NCBI RefSeq assembly: GCF_008520305.1
Contig: NZ_ML703272.1
Span: 1-64,000 of the forward strand
Direction of reading: 5' to 3'
DNA: 64,000 nt
Origin: Mesorhizobium sp. SARCC-RB16n
Lineage (GTDB): Bacteria; Pseudomonadota; Alphaproteobacteria; Rhizobiales; Rhizobiaceae
In this document: positions 35,857 through 44,647 of the stretch, in pieces
Layout of the letters: each line of letters starts with the position of its first letter
Position numbering within the stretch: the stretch's first letter is position 1
Made by a program: the position numbers and the translations under genes
The notes under the pieces: generated by a model
Database searches by the model: none
Seen by the model: the letters and a program-made list of their open reading frames with translations, nothing else
Told to the model about the DNA's origin: nothing

Positions 35857-36543
35857 CTACTGGGCGGTGTTGGCGGCGTAGCAGACGGTAACAAGGCTCG
35901 CCGTTGGTTGAGTGGTCGGGATCGTGGTTGCACCGCCGATGGTCCCGTTCAAGCAAGCACTGGTACCGTACACAATGCGGCCTTTGGTGGCATCGATGGC
36001 GCCATCGAGGGCCTTGTCGGCTTCCTTGGCGTCTGACAGGGGAACATCGACAAACTGGACAACCATGCGTTGGTCGGCACCCACCGTGGCCATCGTGTTG
36101 ACCTGTTCGGTAATGACGCCGGTGGTGGAGCTACCACCGCCGAAACCATGGTAAACAACCGTGGCGGTACCGGTACCGCTGGTACGGAAGCCAGGCAGAA
36201 TGTTACGCAGATCGGTTTTATCGACATTGGAAGCCCAGCTCGCGGCGGGAATGCTGTTGGCAACCAGGACCGCCATGTTGCTGGTCGGGGTGCCGGCGGT
36301 AGTAAGGGCAACGCTTGGCCACATATGCTGGCCGGAATAGAACTGGCCGTTGGCATCTTCAACCTGCTTGAACTGGGCGCCAGCCTTGGTACCGGAGGAG
36401 CGGTTAATGAGCTGCCACCCCACAGTAATGATCACAAGCGTGATCAGAATGGCAATAATGGCGACGATCAGGATGGTCTGGTCAATCGTATAGCCCTTGT
36501 TGGAGGACATGCGGCTGAGCAGGCGGTTGAAGGCGAGGTTCAT
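35857..36543 (-). CDS. Type IV pilin-like protein
   Basis: A 228-residue prepilin, starting MNLAFNRLLSRM. A short basic leader ends at Gly17 and is followed by YTIDQTILIVAIIAILITLV, a class III signal and pilin N-terminal helix. Position 5 of the mature protein is Gln instead of the usual Glu, with Asp at position 4. The C-terminal domain is Thr/Gly/Ala-rich with a cysteine pair (CLNGTIG...VCYAA) that could form the D-loop disulfide. No prepilin peptidase, ATPase or secretin gene is in the window. It is divergent from the large secreted repeat protein. Pilus or pseudopilus identity is not settled. Confidence 0.75.
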   Translation of the reverse strand: MNLAFNRLLSRMSSNKGYTIDQTILIVAIIAILITLVIITVGWQLINRSSGTKAGAQFKQVEDANGQFYSGQHMWPSVALTTAGTPTSNMAVLVANSIPAASWASNVDKTDLRNILPGFRTSGTGTATVVYHGFGGGSSTTGVITEQVNTMATVGADQRMVVQFVDVPLSDAKEADKALDGAIDATKGRIVYGTSACLNGTIGGATTIPTTQPTASLVTVCYAANTAQ

Positions 36544-36837
36544 TGTCAGGGGATTCCTTACTGGTTGAGCAGTTACATTGTGTAGATGCTTAACCGTATA
36601 ATATGCCGCACAAATAATTCTGACACGAGGCCAAACGGTTTCTTGTAGGGGTGTGTGTGCTTTGCGCCGCAGGTGTTGCCGGGCGCGCGCCCGACGGCGG
36701 CGGCAACTGCCAATTCGCCGGCCTGGAACCTTCCTGACACATTCGATGGTCACCGCAGTGGCGAAGCGGCAACGGCGGTTGCTCCATTTGGTATCACTGG
36801 CGACGCCAAGCGGCTGGGGTTGCGGTAGAGTGACTTT

Positions 36838-39800
36838 ATGCGCCTCCTTTTCCGCCTTTTAGTGTTGGCCGCCACCCTGGCGGCGGCGCCGGCATGGGCA
36901 CAAGATTGGGGCCAGGTCGCCAACGTCTCGACCACCATGGGCGTCACCGGGAGCCGGCTTTGTTACGGCGAGGCAAGCCGGGGCGACATCGGTTGCCCGG
37001 CCGACGCGCCGGTTGTCAGCGGCTCGACGATCACGGGTACGTTTGTGGGCGACGGCTCTGGCCTCACCGGCGTCACGTTTACAACCGATCGCATTGTGAG
37101 CGGCACAAGTGCGGCCGTTATCGACCGGAACGGTGTCCTGACCTTGGCCGGGAGACTTGAAATCGTGACCGGCACGAATGTGGTCGCGATCGGCAACAAT
37201 GCCGGGTCGACCAATTCTGGCGCCGATGTCGTTGTCATCGGCACTAACGCCGGGTCGACCAACAATAGCAGCAACGTAACGCTGGTGGGGAGGTCGGCCG
37301 GATACGCCAACTCAGGGACATGGGTCACGGGGGTGGGTGATTACGCCGGGCAAACTAACACCGGTAGTGCGCTCACAGCCGTGGGACATGCCGCCGCCCA
37401 GAACAATATCGGAAACAACGTCACCGCCCTCGGGGCCTGGGCTGGCACATCCAACACCTACAGCAACGTCACCCTGCTGGGCTACAAGGTTTATACTGCC
37501 GACAAGTCCAACCAGGTGGTGCTGGGCAATGGCAACGTGGTTGAGGTGAGCACCAGCGGCGTTTACGTCGGCAAGGGCGTCAGCATCACCGGCACGGTCT
37601 CCGCCACCTCTTTCGTCGGTAATGGCTCCGGGCTGACCGGCGTCAGTGCGGTCACCGACCGCCTTACCTCTGGCACCTCAGTGGCAACCTTAACCCCAAA
37701 CGGCAACCTTACCGTCCGTGGCCTGCTCGATGTCGTCACGGGCACCAGCGTGGTGGCCGTGGGCAGTGGTGCCGGGCAAAACAACAGCGGCTCGTACGTC
37801 ACGGCAGTGGGCTACCAGGCGGCACAATACAACACCACCAGTAATACCACTGCGACGGGCTATGGGGCCGCCGCCAATAACACCGGTTTCGGGCTTACCA
37901 CCATGGGCTATGGGGCGGGCGTGATTAACACAGGGAACTACAGTGTCGCCATTGGTGTGGATGCCGGGCACTACAACAACGGCCCCCAGCTGACCGCCGT
38001 CGGATACGACGCCGGGTCACGTAACTCCGGCACGCAGGTTTCCGCCTATGGCTATTACGCGGGTTATTCCAACACCGGAAGCAACACCACGGTAATCGGT
38101 TCGTATGCCGGTTACCAAAACTCCGGTACAGCCGTTACGGCAATGGGCTATCAGGCAGCACAGAACAATACCGGCAATAACACAACGGCGGCGGGGTACT
38201 TGGCAGGCCAGGCCAATTCCGGCCTCTACCTCTCCGCCTTGGGCTATGGTGCAGGGCAGATTAACAGCGGGGACTATGCCACCCTGGTCGGCGGCTTTGC
38301 CGGGCAGAATAACACCCAGACCCACCTTACAGGCGTCGGCTATTTCGCCGGGAAGGACAATACGTCCCCCTTTGTGACGGCTGTGGGTGAGGAAGCCGGG
38401 CAGTTGAACTCCGGCTACGCCCTGGTGGCGATGGGGGTTGCTGCCGGGAAGTATAACACAGGCTCCAACTCCACCGTAATTGGATCCTACGCGGGCCAAT
38501 ACAATACCGGCGCCAATACCGCCGCCGTGGGTTATCTCGCAGGGCGGAACAACATCGGCAGCAACGTCACCGCCCTTGGCGCCTATGCCGTCTACACCAG
38601 CGGCGTGTCCAATACTTTCAGCAACGTCACAGGCGTCGGCTACAACGCCCAGCCTAACAAGTCCAATCAGGTGGTCTTGGGCGACGGGAATATTGTTGAA
38701 GTTTCCACCGCCGGGGTCTACGTCGGTAAGGGCGTCAGCACCACTTACGTATCCGCCAGCCTGATCGACGCAACGCGCAGCGGCACCGTCTCCGCCACCA
38801 ACGGCTACTTCACCAACATCTCCGGCACCACCATCAACGGCACATTCGTCGGCGACGGCTCCGGCCTCACTGGCGTCACCGCGGCGGGAAGTGACCGCAT
38901 CGCCTCTAACACCATCAAGGTCATCGCCAACGGTAACTCCAACTCCGTCAGCATCACCGAGTCCGGCGTCACCACCGGCTACTACTATAACGGCATCTGG
39001 GTCGCGGGCGGCGTCTCCACCACCGGCGCCATCTCTACCACCAACCTTTACGTCAGTGGCAGCGTAGGTATCGGCACGACAACTCCCAGCACAACACTCA
39101 ACATCATGAGTGCATCGCCTATTATTCGCCTGAGCGACATAACTGGGCTCTACTCCAGCATCAACGGCTCCAGCGGTAACCTGTATTACACCAGCTATAA
39201 TAGCACCCGTAACCATTACTTTATGGCAGGCGGCACCGAACTCATGCGTATCCTTGGCACTGGCCAGGTCGGTATCGGTACATCCTCCCCCAGCGCAACC
39301 CTCCACATTTACGGGGGTGCCGCCAGCAGCACCATCTTCCTCAGCCGCGCCGGCGCACCCAATACAGTGGGTATCATCGACTACTCGGCAGGCGCCATGA
39401 CTATCGGAACCAATGGTGGTGACAACGTCCTTTTGCGCACCAATGGACTGACCCGCCTCAACATTGATAACAGCGGCATCGTCACCACCGTGGGCGCCAT
39501 GGGCATCGCCATGAATGGCAAGACACCTTCCACCACCCTCGATATCTCCGGTTCTCTTAAGCTCTCCAACAGCGGCGAAACCTGCGACACTAACCGCACC
39601 GGCGCCATCCGCTACGTCTCGGGTGCGTTCCAAGGATGCGACGGTACCGGCTGGTCCTCCTTCAGCAACACATCCGGCACCACAACCACCGCCGATCGCA
39701 TTACATCCGGCACCGCCCAGGTTATCGCCAACGGCAATACCAACTCCATCTCCATTACCGAATCCGGCGTCACCACCGGCTACTACTACAACGGCATCTG

Positions 39801-40023
39801 GGTCGCGGGCGGAGTCAGCACCACCGGCGCGGTCAGCGCCAGCACTGCCTATATTAACAACCGCTTGGGAATAGGCAGGACCCCCAGCGCGGCGCTGGAG
39901 GTTTCCGGAACCGTCTCGGCTACCGTCCTGCAGTTGGCAGATGGTCCGCCCACCATCTGTGGGCCATCCACCTACGGCACCATGAAAATGGTCAATGGTC
40001 GCCCTTATTATTGCCGGCAGTAG
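36838..40023 (+). CDS. Large secreted repeat protein, putative adhesin or fibre
   Basis: A 1061-residue protein with a signal peptide (LFRLLVLAATLAAAPAWA|QD). Residues about 100-590 contain many repeats of roughly 14-16 residues, such as AVGYQAAQNNTGNNTTAAGY, rich in Asn, Gly, Thr and aromatic residues, resembling YadA-type head or beta-solenoid repeats. Modules such as FVGDGSGLTGV, VVLG-GN-VEVST-GVYVGKGVS and NGN-NS-SITESGVTTGYYY recur two or three times. The C-terminus (MVNGRPYYCRQ) has no membrane anchor barrel, so it is not a classical trimeric autotransporter. Its pairing with the divergent pilin suggests a pilus-associated adhesin, an inference. Confidence 0.75.
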   Translation: MRLLFRLLVLAATLAAAPAWAQDWGQVANVSTTMGVTGSRLCYGEASRGDIGCPADAPVVSGSTITGTFVGDGSGLTGVTFTTDRIVSGTSAAVIDRNGVLTLAGRLEIVTGTNVVAIGNNAGSTNSGADVVVIGTNAGSTNNSSNVTLVGRSAGYANSGTWVTGVGDYAGQTNTGSALTAVGHAAAQNNIGNNVTALGAWAGTSNTYSNVTLLGYKVYTADKSNQVVLGNGNVVEVSTSGVYVGKGVSITGTVSATSFVGNGSGLTGVSAVTDRLTSGTSVATLTPNGNLTVRGLLDVVTGTSVVAVGSGAGQNNSGSYVTAVGYQAAQYNTTSNTTATGYGAAANNTGFGLTTMGYGAGVINTGNYSVAIGVDAGHYNNGPQLTAVGYDAGSRNSGTQVSAYGYYAGYSNTGSNTTVIGSYAGYQNSGTAVTAMGYQAAQNNTGNNTTAAGYLAGQANSGLYLSALGYGAGQINSGDYATLVGGFAGQNNTQTHLTGVGYFAGKDNTSPFVTAVGEEAGQLNSGYALVAMGVAAGKYNTGSNSTVIGSYAGQYNTGANTAAVGYLAGRNNIGSNVTALGAYAVYTSGVSNTFSNVTGVGYNAQPNKSNQVVLGDGNIVEVSTAGVYVGKGVSTTYVSASLIDATRSGTVSATNGYFTNISGTTINGTFVGDGSGLTGVTAAGSDRIASNTIKVIANGNSNSVSITESGVTTGYYYNGIWVAGGVSTTGAISTTNLYVSGSVGIGTTTPSTTLNIMSASPIIRLSDITGLYSSINGSSGNLYYTSYNSTRNHYFMAGGTELMRILGTGQVGIGTSSPSATLHIYGGAASSTIFLSRAGAPNTVGIIDYSAGAMTIGTNGGDNVLLRTNGLTRLNIDNSGIVTTVGAMGIAMNGKTPSTTLDISGSLKLSNSGETCDTNRTGAIRYVSGAFQGCDGTGWSSFSNTSGTTTTADRITSGTAQVIANGNTNSISITESGVTTGYYYNGIWVAGGVSTTGAVSASTAYINNRLGIGRTPSAALEVSGTVSATVLQLADGPPTICGPSTYGTMKMVNGRPYYCRQ
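37510..37584 (+). repeat. Adhesin module repeat A, copy 1
   Basis: Encodes NQVVLGNGNVVEVSTSGVYV followed by GKGVS. It matches 38665-38739 at nearly every residue while the DNA differs at many third positions, consistent with an old duplication kept by selection. Confidence 0.7.
38665..38739 (+). repeat. Adhesin module repeat A, copy 2
   Basis: Encodes NQVVLGDGNIVEVSTAGVYV followed by GKGVS; equal in length to copy 1 at 37510-37584. It closes the second block of short solenoid repeats. Confidence 0.7.
38893..39029 (+). repeat. Adhesin module repeat B, copy 1
   Basis: Encodes a DRIAS...VIANGNSNSVSITESGVTTG segment then YYYNGIWVAGGVSTTG. The paralogous copy at 39694-39830 has the same length (137 bases). 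Confidence 0.75.
39694..39830 (+). repeat. Adhesin module repeat B, copy 2
   Basis: Same length as copy 1. Its second half (GVTTGYYYNGIWVAGGVSTT) is almost base-for-base identical, so it could support recombination within the gene. Confidence 0.75.
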
Positions 40024-40113
40024 TGATCGGGTAGAGCCGGAGCCAGCGGGCTTTCCGAGGTCGTGAACTCATAAACCGTTGGCGCCGGAGTGTTGCCATG
40101 CCAATCTGCGGCC

Positions 40114-40313
40114 ATGGGTGAGCAAGACAAGCCGAGCCTGGCAGGCATGACGATCAACGAGCGGTTATTCCATGTTGGCATTCTCGATCGGTGGGTAGCC
40201 GCAGTTCGGCGGCAAGATCGGGCCACCATGATTGAGGTGTTGCAGCAGGTTGATGTTTCCGATCCGCATCTGACGGTCGGGTGCTGGCCAACCCGAAAAC
40301 GTATGGATTCTGA
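40114..40313 (+). pseudogene. Frameshifted small conserved gene
   Basis: From the ATG at 40114 the frame gives MGEQDKPSLAGMTINERLFH through VLQQVDVSDPHLTV, resembling a roughly 65-70-residue protein family common in Rhizobiales. The expected ending, VLANPKTYGF then stop, is present at 40281-40313 but in a different frame. The shift lies near 40270-40280. It is either a true frameshift/deletion that destroys the gene or a sequencing error. Function of the family is unknown. Confidence 0.6.
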
Positions 40314-40400
40314 TCGCGCTGGGCTGGCGCCTTTTGGCTCACTTCAGCAGTCAACGGCATGCGCAGAGAGCTATATTTTTCGAAGGTCGAGGAATTCGGT

Positions 40401-40613
40401 ATGAAAAATTACGTCAGCACTTTTGAGGGGTGGGAGACGCTAACTGACGAGGAAGCGATCGAAGCGGCGACCGAAAAGCATGCCAAGGACCCTAAAACGT
40501 CCGTTGCCTATTGCGCCTTCGAAGTGTCTGGCAATCGCGGAAATTCCGAATACCTGTTCTGGTTCAATCTGTTTCTGAAACTCTCCCAAAAAGATCATAT
40601 CGGATGGGCTTAG
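40401..40613 (+). CDS. Hypothetical small protein
   Basis: A 70-residue protein starting MKNYVSTFEGWETLTDEEAI; the frame is open 14 codons further upstream. The sequence is acidic at first and ends with an aromatic segment (EYLFWFNLFLKLSQKDH). I recognise no domain. It lies in a run of orphan genes downstream of the adhesin gene, and its expression is unknown. Confidence 0.5.
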   Translation: MKNYVSTFEGWETLTDEEAIEAATEKHAKDPKTSVAYCAFEVSGNRGNSEYLFWFNLFLKLSQKDHIGWA

Positions 40614-40700
40614 CCCATAGTCACCATAGGCCTTTTAGCTTGCGTCGATCCGGCGACGTTTCTCCCCGTCAATTCCGTTATCACGTAGTAGGAGTTTGCG

Positions 40701-41198
40701 ATGACCGCTTTGCCCGCAAAGACAGATAAGGAGATTGAAAACTTCATCCGCAATTATGAGCTGAAGGGCGCAACGGCCCTACCGTTCTATCACGAACTGC
40801 TTGAGGAACGGGCAAGGCGCAGCCAGATCAAGCATAAGCTGAACATTGACAAGTCGCTCGCTCTCCTGCGCCAGGCAGCGATCGAACAAAGATGCATAAC
40901 CTATGGGGATCTGGCGAGGGCCAGCGATGTTGCATGGAGCCAGGCACACCGGCTCATAAGTGGCGCAAACGGCCACCTCGATCGGCTGCTCGACGTTTGT
41001 TACGCCCGTGGGCTGCCGATGTTGACCGCACTTTGCGTCAATCAAAGCGGCCTGAAAACAGGTGAACTCGAAGAGTATTCTCTTGCCGGGTTTGCAGCAG
41101 GTGCTCGGCGCCTGGGAATTCCGGTCGTCGATGAATTGGCATTTCATCACGAGTCTCGGGATGCCTCTTGGAGATGGGGGCGCGAACAATCACAGTGA
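40701..41198 (+). CDS. Hypothetical protein with helix-turn-helix-like segment
   Basis: A 165-residue protein. RCITYGDLARASDVAWSQAH followed by RLISGANGHLDRLLDVCYAR looks like a DNA-binding helix pair, as in proteins that begin with a winged-helix fold. Near the C-terminus is a FHHESRDASWRWGR segment. There are no membrane segments and no family I can name. It precedes the HEPN-like gene by 60 bases on the same strand and could be its partner or regulator. Confidence 0.6.
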   Translation: MTALPAKTDKEIENFIRNYELKGATALPFYHELLEERARRSQIKHKLNIDKSLALLRQAAIEQRCITYGDLARASDVAWSQAHRLISGANGHLDRLLDVCYARGLPMLTALCVNQSGLKTGELEEYSLAGFAAGARRLGIPVVDELAFHHESRDASWRWGREQSQ

Positions 41199-41257
41199 CC
41201 TTTTTTGGCCCTTTCCGCGTGCCGAACCGACCCGCAAACCCGTACCACGTTGCGTAG

Positions 41258-41806
41258 ATGGCGATGACAGATTCCAAATATCCGGGAGAACTGGCCTCCC
41301 CGCAGCAGATTTATGAACTGGCGGAAGAGTACCGCAAGGCGGCAACCCTGCTTCTTCCGCTCGGCCGTTCAGGCAAGCCGCTGACCTGGGCGCCGTTCAG
41401 GCTTTCCGCCATCCACGCCGTCGAACTCTATCTGACCGCGCTTTTGCTCCACCGTGGGCACAATCCCAATGAAATCCGCAAGATGCAGCACGACCTGGCG
41501 GCGCGCACAGAACATGCCCTGCAAGCGGGGCTACGCCTTCGCGTGAAAACGGCCAACCATCTTCGGTCCCTTAGCCAGAACCGCGAGTATCTGGTCACCC
41601 GCTACGGCCCCGAACTCGCCGCAACCGTCTCGCAGATCAACCGACTTACCGCCACCCTCGACCAGGTGGCGGCTAAGGTGACCGGATTGATGGCGCCGCC
41701 GCCAACGAGGCTGCCGCCATCAAAGCGAATTGCAGGCGCCGCCGAGGCTCATGCCCGCGATTCGGCGGCCTCCCTGTCCGCCTCTTCCGCCAAACCAATG
41801 ACGTGA
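41258..41806 (+). CDS. HEPN-like helical protein
   Basis: A 182-residue, largely helical protein. FRLSAIHAVELYLTALLLHR followed by KMQHDLAARTEHALQAGL has the look of HEPN-type helical bundles, in which the first helix is followed by a conserved H-D/L segment. The typical RxxxxH nuclease motif is not obvious, so it may be a structural or antitoxin-type relative. Its last 58 bases overlap the convergent minus-strand gene. The assignment is tentative. Confidence 0.55.
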   Translation: MAMTDSKYPGELASPQQIYELAEEYRKAATLLLPLGRSGKPLTWAPFRLSAIHAVELYLTALLLHRGHNPNEIRKMQHDLAARTEHALQAGLRLRVKTANHLRSLSQNREYLVTRYGPELAATVSQINRLTATLDQVAAKVTGLMAPPPTRLPPSKRIAGAAEAHARDSAASLSASSAKPMT

Positions 41807-42051
41807 TGAACCAGGAATACATCGACATAGTACGCAACCTCATCGCGCGGCATCGGCAGCTTGTTGAGCAGGTCAGTAGCAAGCCAGCTGTCAATGTAGT
41901 CACCGGCATCCCAGAGGCTTCGGGTTAGTGCTTCATTGTTCGGTTCAATCCGCTCAATAACCCTTTCGAACGCGGCGTTGGCGGTCTCAATGAGCAAAGC
42001 TCGGTCAACCCCCGCGACTGGCAGGGACGCTATAACGGCATGGGTATCCAT
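41749..42051 (-). CDS. Hypothetical small acidic protein
   Basis: A 100-residue acidic protein (MDTHAVIASLPVAGVDRALL through YYVDVFLVHHVIGLAEEADR). It has no signal or motif I recognise. It overlaps the end of the HEPN-like gene tail to tail, so one of the two C-termini may be extended by read-through. The composition looks coding and there is no better frame here, but evidence is limited to the open frame. Confidence 0.5.
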   Translation of the reverse strand: MDTHAVIASLPVAGVDRALLIETANAAFERVIERIEPNNEALTRSLWDAGDYIDSWLATDLLNKLPMPRDEVAYYVDVFLVHHVIGLAEEADREAAESRA

Positions 42052-42459
42052 GACGGTTGTTTCCTTATGGAATGGCGGTCTCTTGCCTCAGCATTTTCGG
42101 TCGCCATGCCGACGCTGGTTCTTGAAGAGGTGGCTAGTCGATGCGCCAGGCGCCACCTTGTGCTCACATGCGCGCGAACAGGATATCCGAGAATTTCGCA
42201 GATGCAATCCTCAGCAGAAGGGTCAGCACCGAAGGCAGTTTACCAACCCCCTTTGAAGGCCTGGGGAACCGGTCAGCTTAGACCGGAAACGCAGTATTAT
42301 CTGATAAGCAGTTGATTCTGCTGCCATGCCCTCGCCAAAGAGGGTACCGCACGAAATAACCACTGTCGCTGCGGTCTCCGGGCTCGCTTGTCCGCTTTAT
42401 TTTAAGCTATTGTGACTTTCAGTGTCTGTTGCAAGAGAGCTGCTAGAGGATCGTGCCGT
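42052..42459. other. Gap without a convincing gene
   Basis: A short plus-strand frame runs through it without family features. G+C falls towards the right end, ahead of the A+T-richer gene at 42460. No repeat or tRNA is seen. Confidence 0.4.
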
Positions 42460-42963
42460 ATGGCGCTTGACCAGTATGTTTCAATGATGAAGAGCAGGGT
42501 TGGATCCCTGAGCCGTAGCGAAATGATGGAAGCTGCGGATGAAATACGACGGCTTTGTGGTTCGGCATATGACCAGATATTTGCGGAAGCGCGATCCTTG
42601 GGGAAAGATGACAGGTTTTCTCATGAGGCCGCATTGTTCCGGGCGGCGTCTATCATCTTAACTGGGGACGAATACCCAGAGCGTGATTTGGCGCACGAGA
42701 TACAGCTAGAGCATGTCCCGTTCAATAAGGATTACTCACAAGAGAGTCGGGAGGCGTTTGCCGAATATATGGTCTGGAAGCTCTTAGGGTCGGATTTTTG
42801 GACGTCAGAAAAATTCAATAAATATATGCAGAAATTCAAAGCGACAATATTCCATGACGCCGAGAGCAAAGACAACGCTGACGAATACGTGTACCGAATG
42901 CTATATTCCGGCTTGTATGATTGGCAAGATTTGCTGGCCGGCCCGATCGTTACAGTGTCATAA
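42460..42963 (+). CDS. Hypothetical protein, A+T-rich
   Basis: A 167-residue protein, starting MALDQYVSMMKSRVGSLSRS. It is predicted to be helical and soluble, with an acidic middle (EYPERDLAHEIQLEHVPFNK) and many aromatic residues. Codon use is clearly more A+T-rich than in the neighbouring genes, suggesting separate acquisition. Its position and size would fit an immunity or antitoxin-like cargo gene, but no homologous family comes to mind. It is followed by a convergent serine recombinase gene. Confidence 0.6.
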   Translation: MALDQYVSMMKSRVGSLSRSEMMEAADEIRRLCGSAYDQIFAEARSLGKDDRFSHEAALFRAASIILTGDEYPERDLAHEIQLEHVPFNKDYSQESREAFAEYMVWKLLGSDFWTSEKFNKYMQKFKATIFHDAESKDNADEYVYRMLYSGLYDWQDLLAGPIVTVS

Positions 42964-43015
42964 ATTTTCCAGATTCGTTACAGATCGTCAGCGGGAGATC
43001 CGCTACCCGTGAAGC

Positions 43016-43561
43016 TCACGGATGCAGCCGCGAAATCGTGCTGCTGCTGACGTTGAAGCGTTGGGCAACCTCCCCTCTCGCCTCCCCGGCCGCAAGTCGC
43101 GCCAGCGCTTCCCCCTGCTGTTGCTTTGTAAGCTTGGGCTTCCTGCCAAATTTGACGCCCCTCGCTTTGGCGCGAGCCCGCCCATTCGAGGTGTTTTCCA
43201 GGATCCTGCGCCTCTGCCATTTGGCGGCCCATCCGACGAGAAACAGGATGAGGTCTGACATTTCCGATGCGGTGTCGATAAAAGGCTCGTCCAGCAGGCG
43301 CAGACCAGCTCCAGCCGCGGTCACGGTGCGGAGGATATGCAGCATGTCAAAGGGATCCCGCGCCATCCGGTCGCTAACGACGGCATGCACGATGTCATCT
43401 GGTTTCAGTACCCTCAGCAGGCGCTGGAGCTGCGGGCGGTTGGTATCCTTGCCGCTTCGCTTTTCGAAGAAAATCTTCTGGCAGCCGGCTGCCTTCAGAC
43501 GCTCAACCTGCGCGGCTAAATCCTGAGCCTCGGTCGAGACCCGCGCATATCCGTATTTCAT
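43016..43561 (-). CDS. Serine recombinase (resolvase/invertase family)
   Basis: A 181-residue resolvase-type recombinase. The catalytic serine is Ser9 in YGYARVSTEAQD, with the conserved arginines (RVS..., DRMARDPFD) in place. Residues 150-181 form a helix-turn-helix (EARGEVAQRFNVSSSTISRL). Size and layout match Tn3-type resolvases and small invertases. Upstream lies an inverted repeat suited to a res or control site. No matching transposase gene is seen. It may resolve or invert a segment of this element. Confidence 0.9.
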   Translation of the reverse strand: MKYGYARVSTEAQDLAAQVERLKAAGCQKIFFEKRSGKDTNRPQLQRLLRVLKPDDIVHAVVSDRMARDPFDMLHILRTVTAAGAGLRLLDEPFIDTASEMSDLILFLVGWAAKWQRRRILENTSNGRARAKARGVKFGRKPKLTKQQQGEALARLAAGEARGEVAQRFNVSSSTISRLHP

Positions 43562-43583
43562 TCACGTGCGCCTCCTGTTTGCT

Positions 43584-43738
43584 TCAAAAATCACGATATT
43601 TGCAACATCGTCGTCCTGATATTTTTGTCGATATTCCCTGTGTCGGTCACGACCGTTTGCCTAAATATCGCGCGAAAATCCCAATCCCACGTTAGTTAGC
43701 GATAGCTTATGTTCCGGCTCAAATATCGTGATTTTTGA
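43584..43738. promoter_or_regulatory. Putative res/control site: 19-bp inverted repeats
   Basis: TCAAAAATCACGATATTTG at 43584-43602 recurs as an exact inverted copy at 43720-43738. Between them are related GATATTTTTGTCGATATT and AAATATCGCGCGAAAAT sequences. The layout of several imperfect dyads in about 155 bases next to the recombinase start resembles a resolvase res site with subsites I-III. Confidence 0.55.
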
Positions 43739-43835
43739 TATGCAGAACCCGCCAACGGCGCAGGCCGAGCGGCGGGTTCAGCCGTTCTGCCACGGCATGG
43801 AATCCGCCTTGATCTCTCTTTTCGAGGTAATTTTC

Positions 43836-44417
43836 ATGCCAAACGCTATTAAGATCCCGACTATCGCGTGGGGTATCGCCGCGCTGGTCTTCTTCCCCTT
43901 CTTTCTTCCCGGTTCTTACGACATCGGTTTGTTTGCCATTCGGTTCCTGCTGGCCGCGCTATTCGCCTATTGCGCATATGGGACCTACAGGAAGGGCCTT
44001 ACGGCGGATGCGAGTCTTCAACAGCGATCCCAAGCTAAACGCAATGCGTTCGGTCAGGTTGTCGCCGCTGTTGCGGCGGTTCTGCTTGGCGTCTTGGTCG
44101 GCATCGCTTTGGGGATCACCAGGTTGCCAAACTTCTCATCGGTGGCGTCCTTCGCCGCCAGCATCGAGGGCAAATACGTGGCCCAAGATGGCGTCGGTTC
44201 CAACGTTGAATTTCTGAGCGACGGGACCGCTCTCTTTGGCAGCGGTGGCAATCAAGGCGTCTGGAAATGGACGAGGCTCGATGGTGGACGTCTGAAGCTC
44301 GAGCCCGGCTCGGGCATGTTTGGGGCCCAGACAACAGTATGCGGCTACTCAGTCACCGCAAATGAGTTGCGCCTGACGAGCTGTAGCCTGGCCGTCACAC
44401 TGAACCGCCGCCAATAG
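43836..44417 (+). CDS. Hypothetical membrane protein
   Basis: A 193-residue protein starting MPNAIKIPTIAWGIAALVFF; the frame is open upstream but a mid-frame start gives a sensible N-terminal membrane helix. Three hydrophobic segments are visible (around residues 8-30, 30-50 and 75-98). The soluble C-terminal part (GKYVAQDGVGSNVEFLSDGT) has a beta-rich appearance, with paired cysteines near the end. No family is recognised. It is divergent from the serine recombinase across the putative res site. Confidence 0.6.
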   Translation: MPNAIKIPTIAWGIAALVFFPFFLPGSYDIGLFAIRFLLAALFAYCAYGTYRKGLTADASLQQRSQAKRNAFGQVVAAVAAVLLGVLVGIALGITRLPNFSSVASFAASIEGKYVAQDGVGSNVEFLSDGTALFGSGGNQGVWKWTRLDGGRLKLEPGSGMFGAQTTVCGYSVTANELRLTSCSLAVTLNRRQ

Positions 44418-44647
44418 GCCGGCACTGTAGATGTTCGCGATCGCCGATCCCGACACGTTACATCGTCGGCGGTCGTCAGCCCCATCGTCACAACTCCGGG
44501 CGCTGGCCTGGTCGCCAGCGCAGTTCTCGGGGGCACCTACGCTCCTGGCCGCCAGAAGCAAGTGCCGCCGCGGACCGGTCCTGTAGTGAGGACGCCCTTC
44601 CGCAATTCCTTTTAACAACCGAATTCATGTCTCTGAGGATCATCACC

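Noticed and set aside
37180-38600. Regularly spaced short repeats resembling a CRISPR array
   Set aside because: The repeats are in frame, degenerate at the DNA level and encode protein repeats; there are no conserved direct repeats with unique spacers and no cas genes.
38017-39633. A 538-residue Gly/Asp/Ala-rich minus-strand frame inside the adhesin gene
   Set aside because: It mirrors the adhesin's repeats; there is no signal peptide and the plus strand has a clear start, signal peptide and sensible modules.
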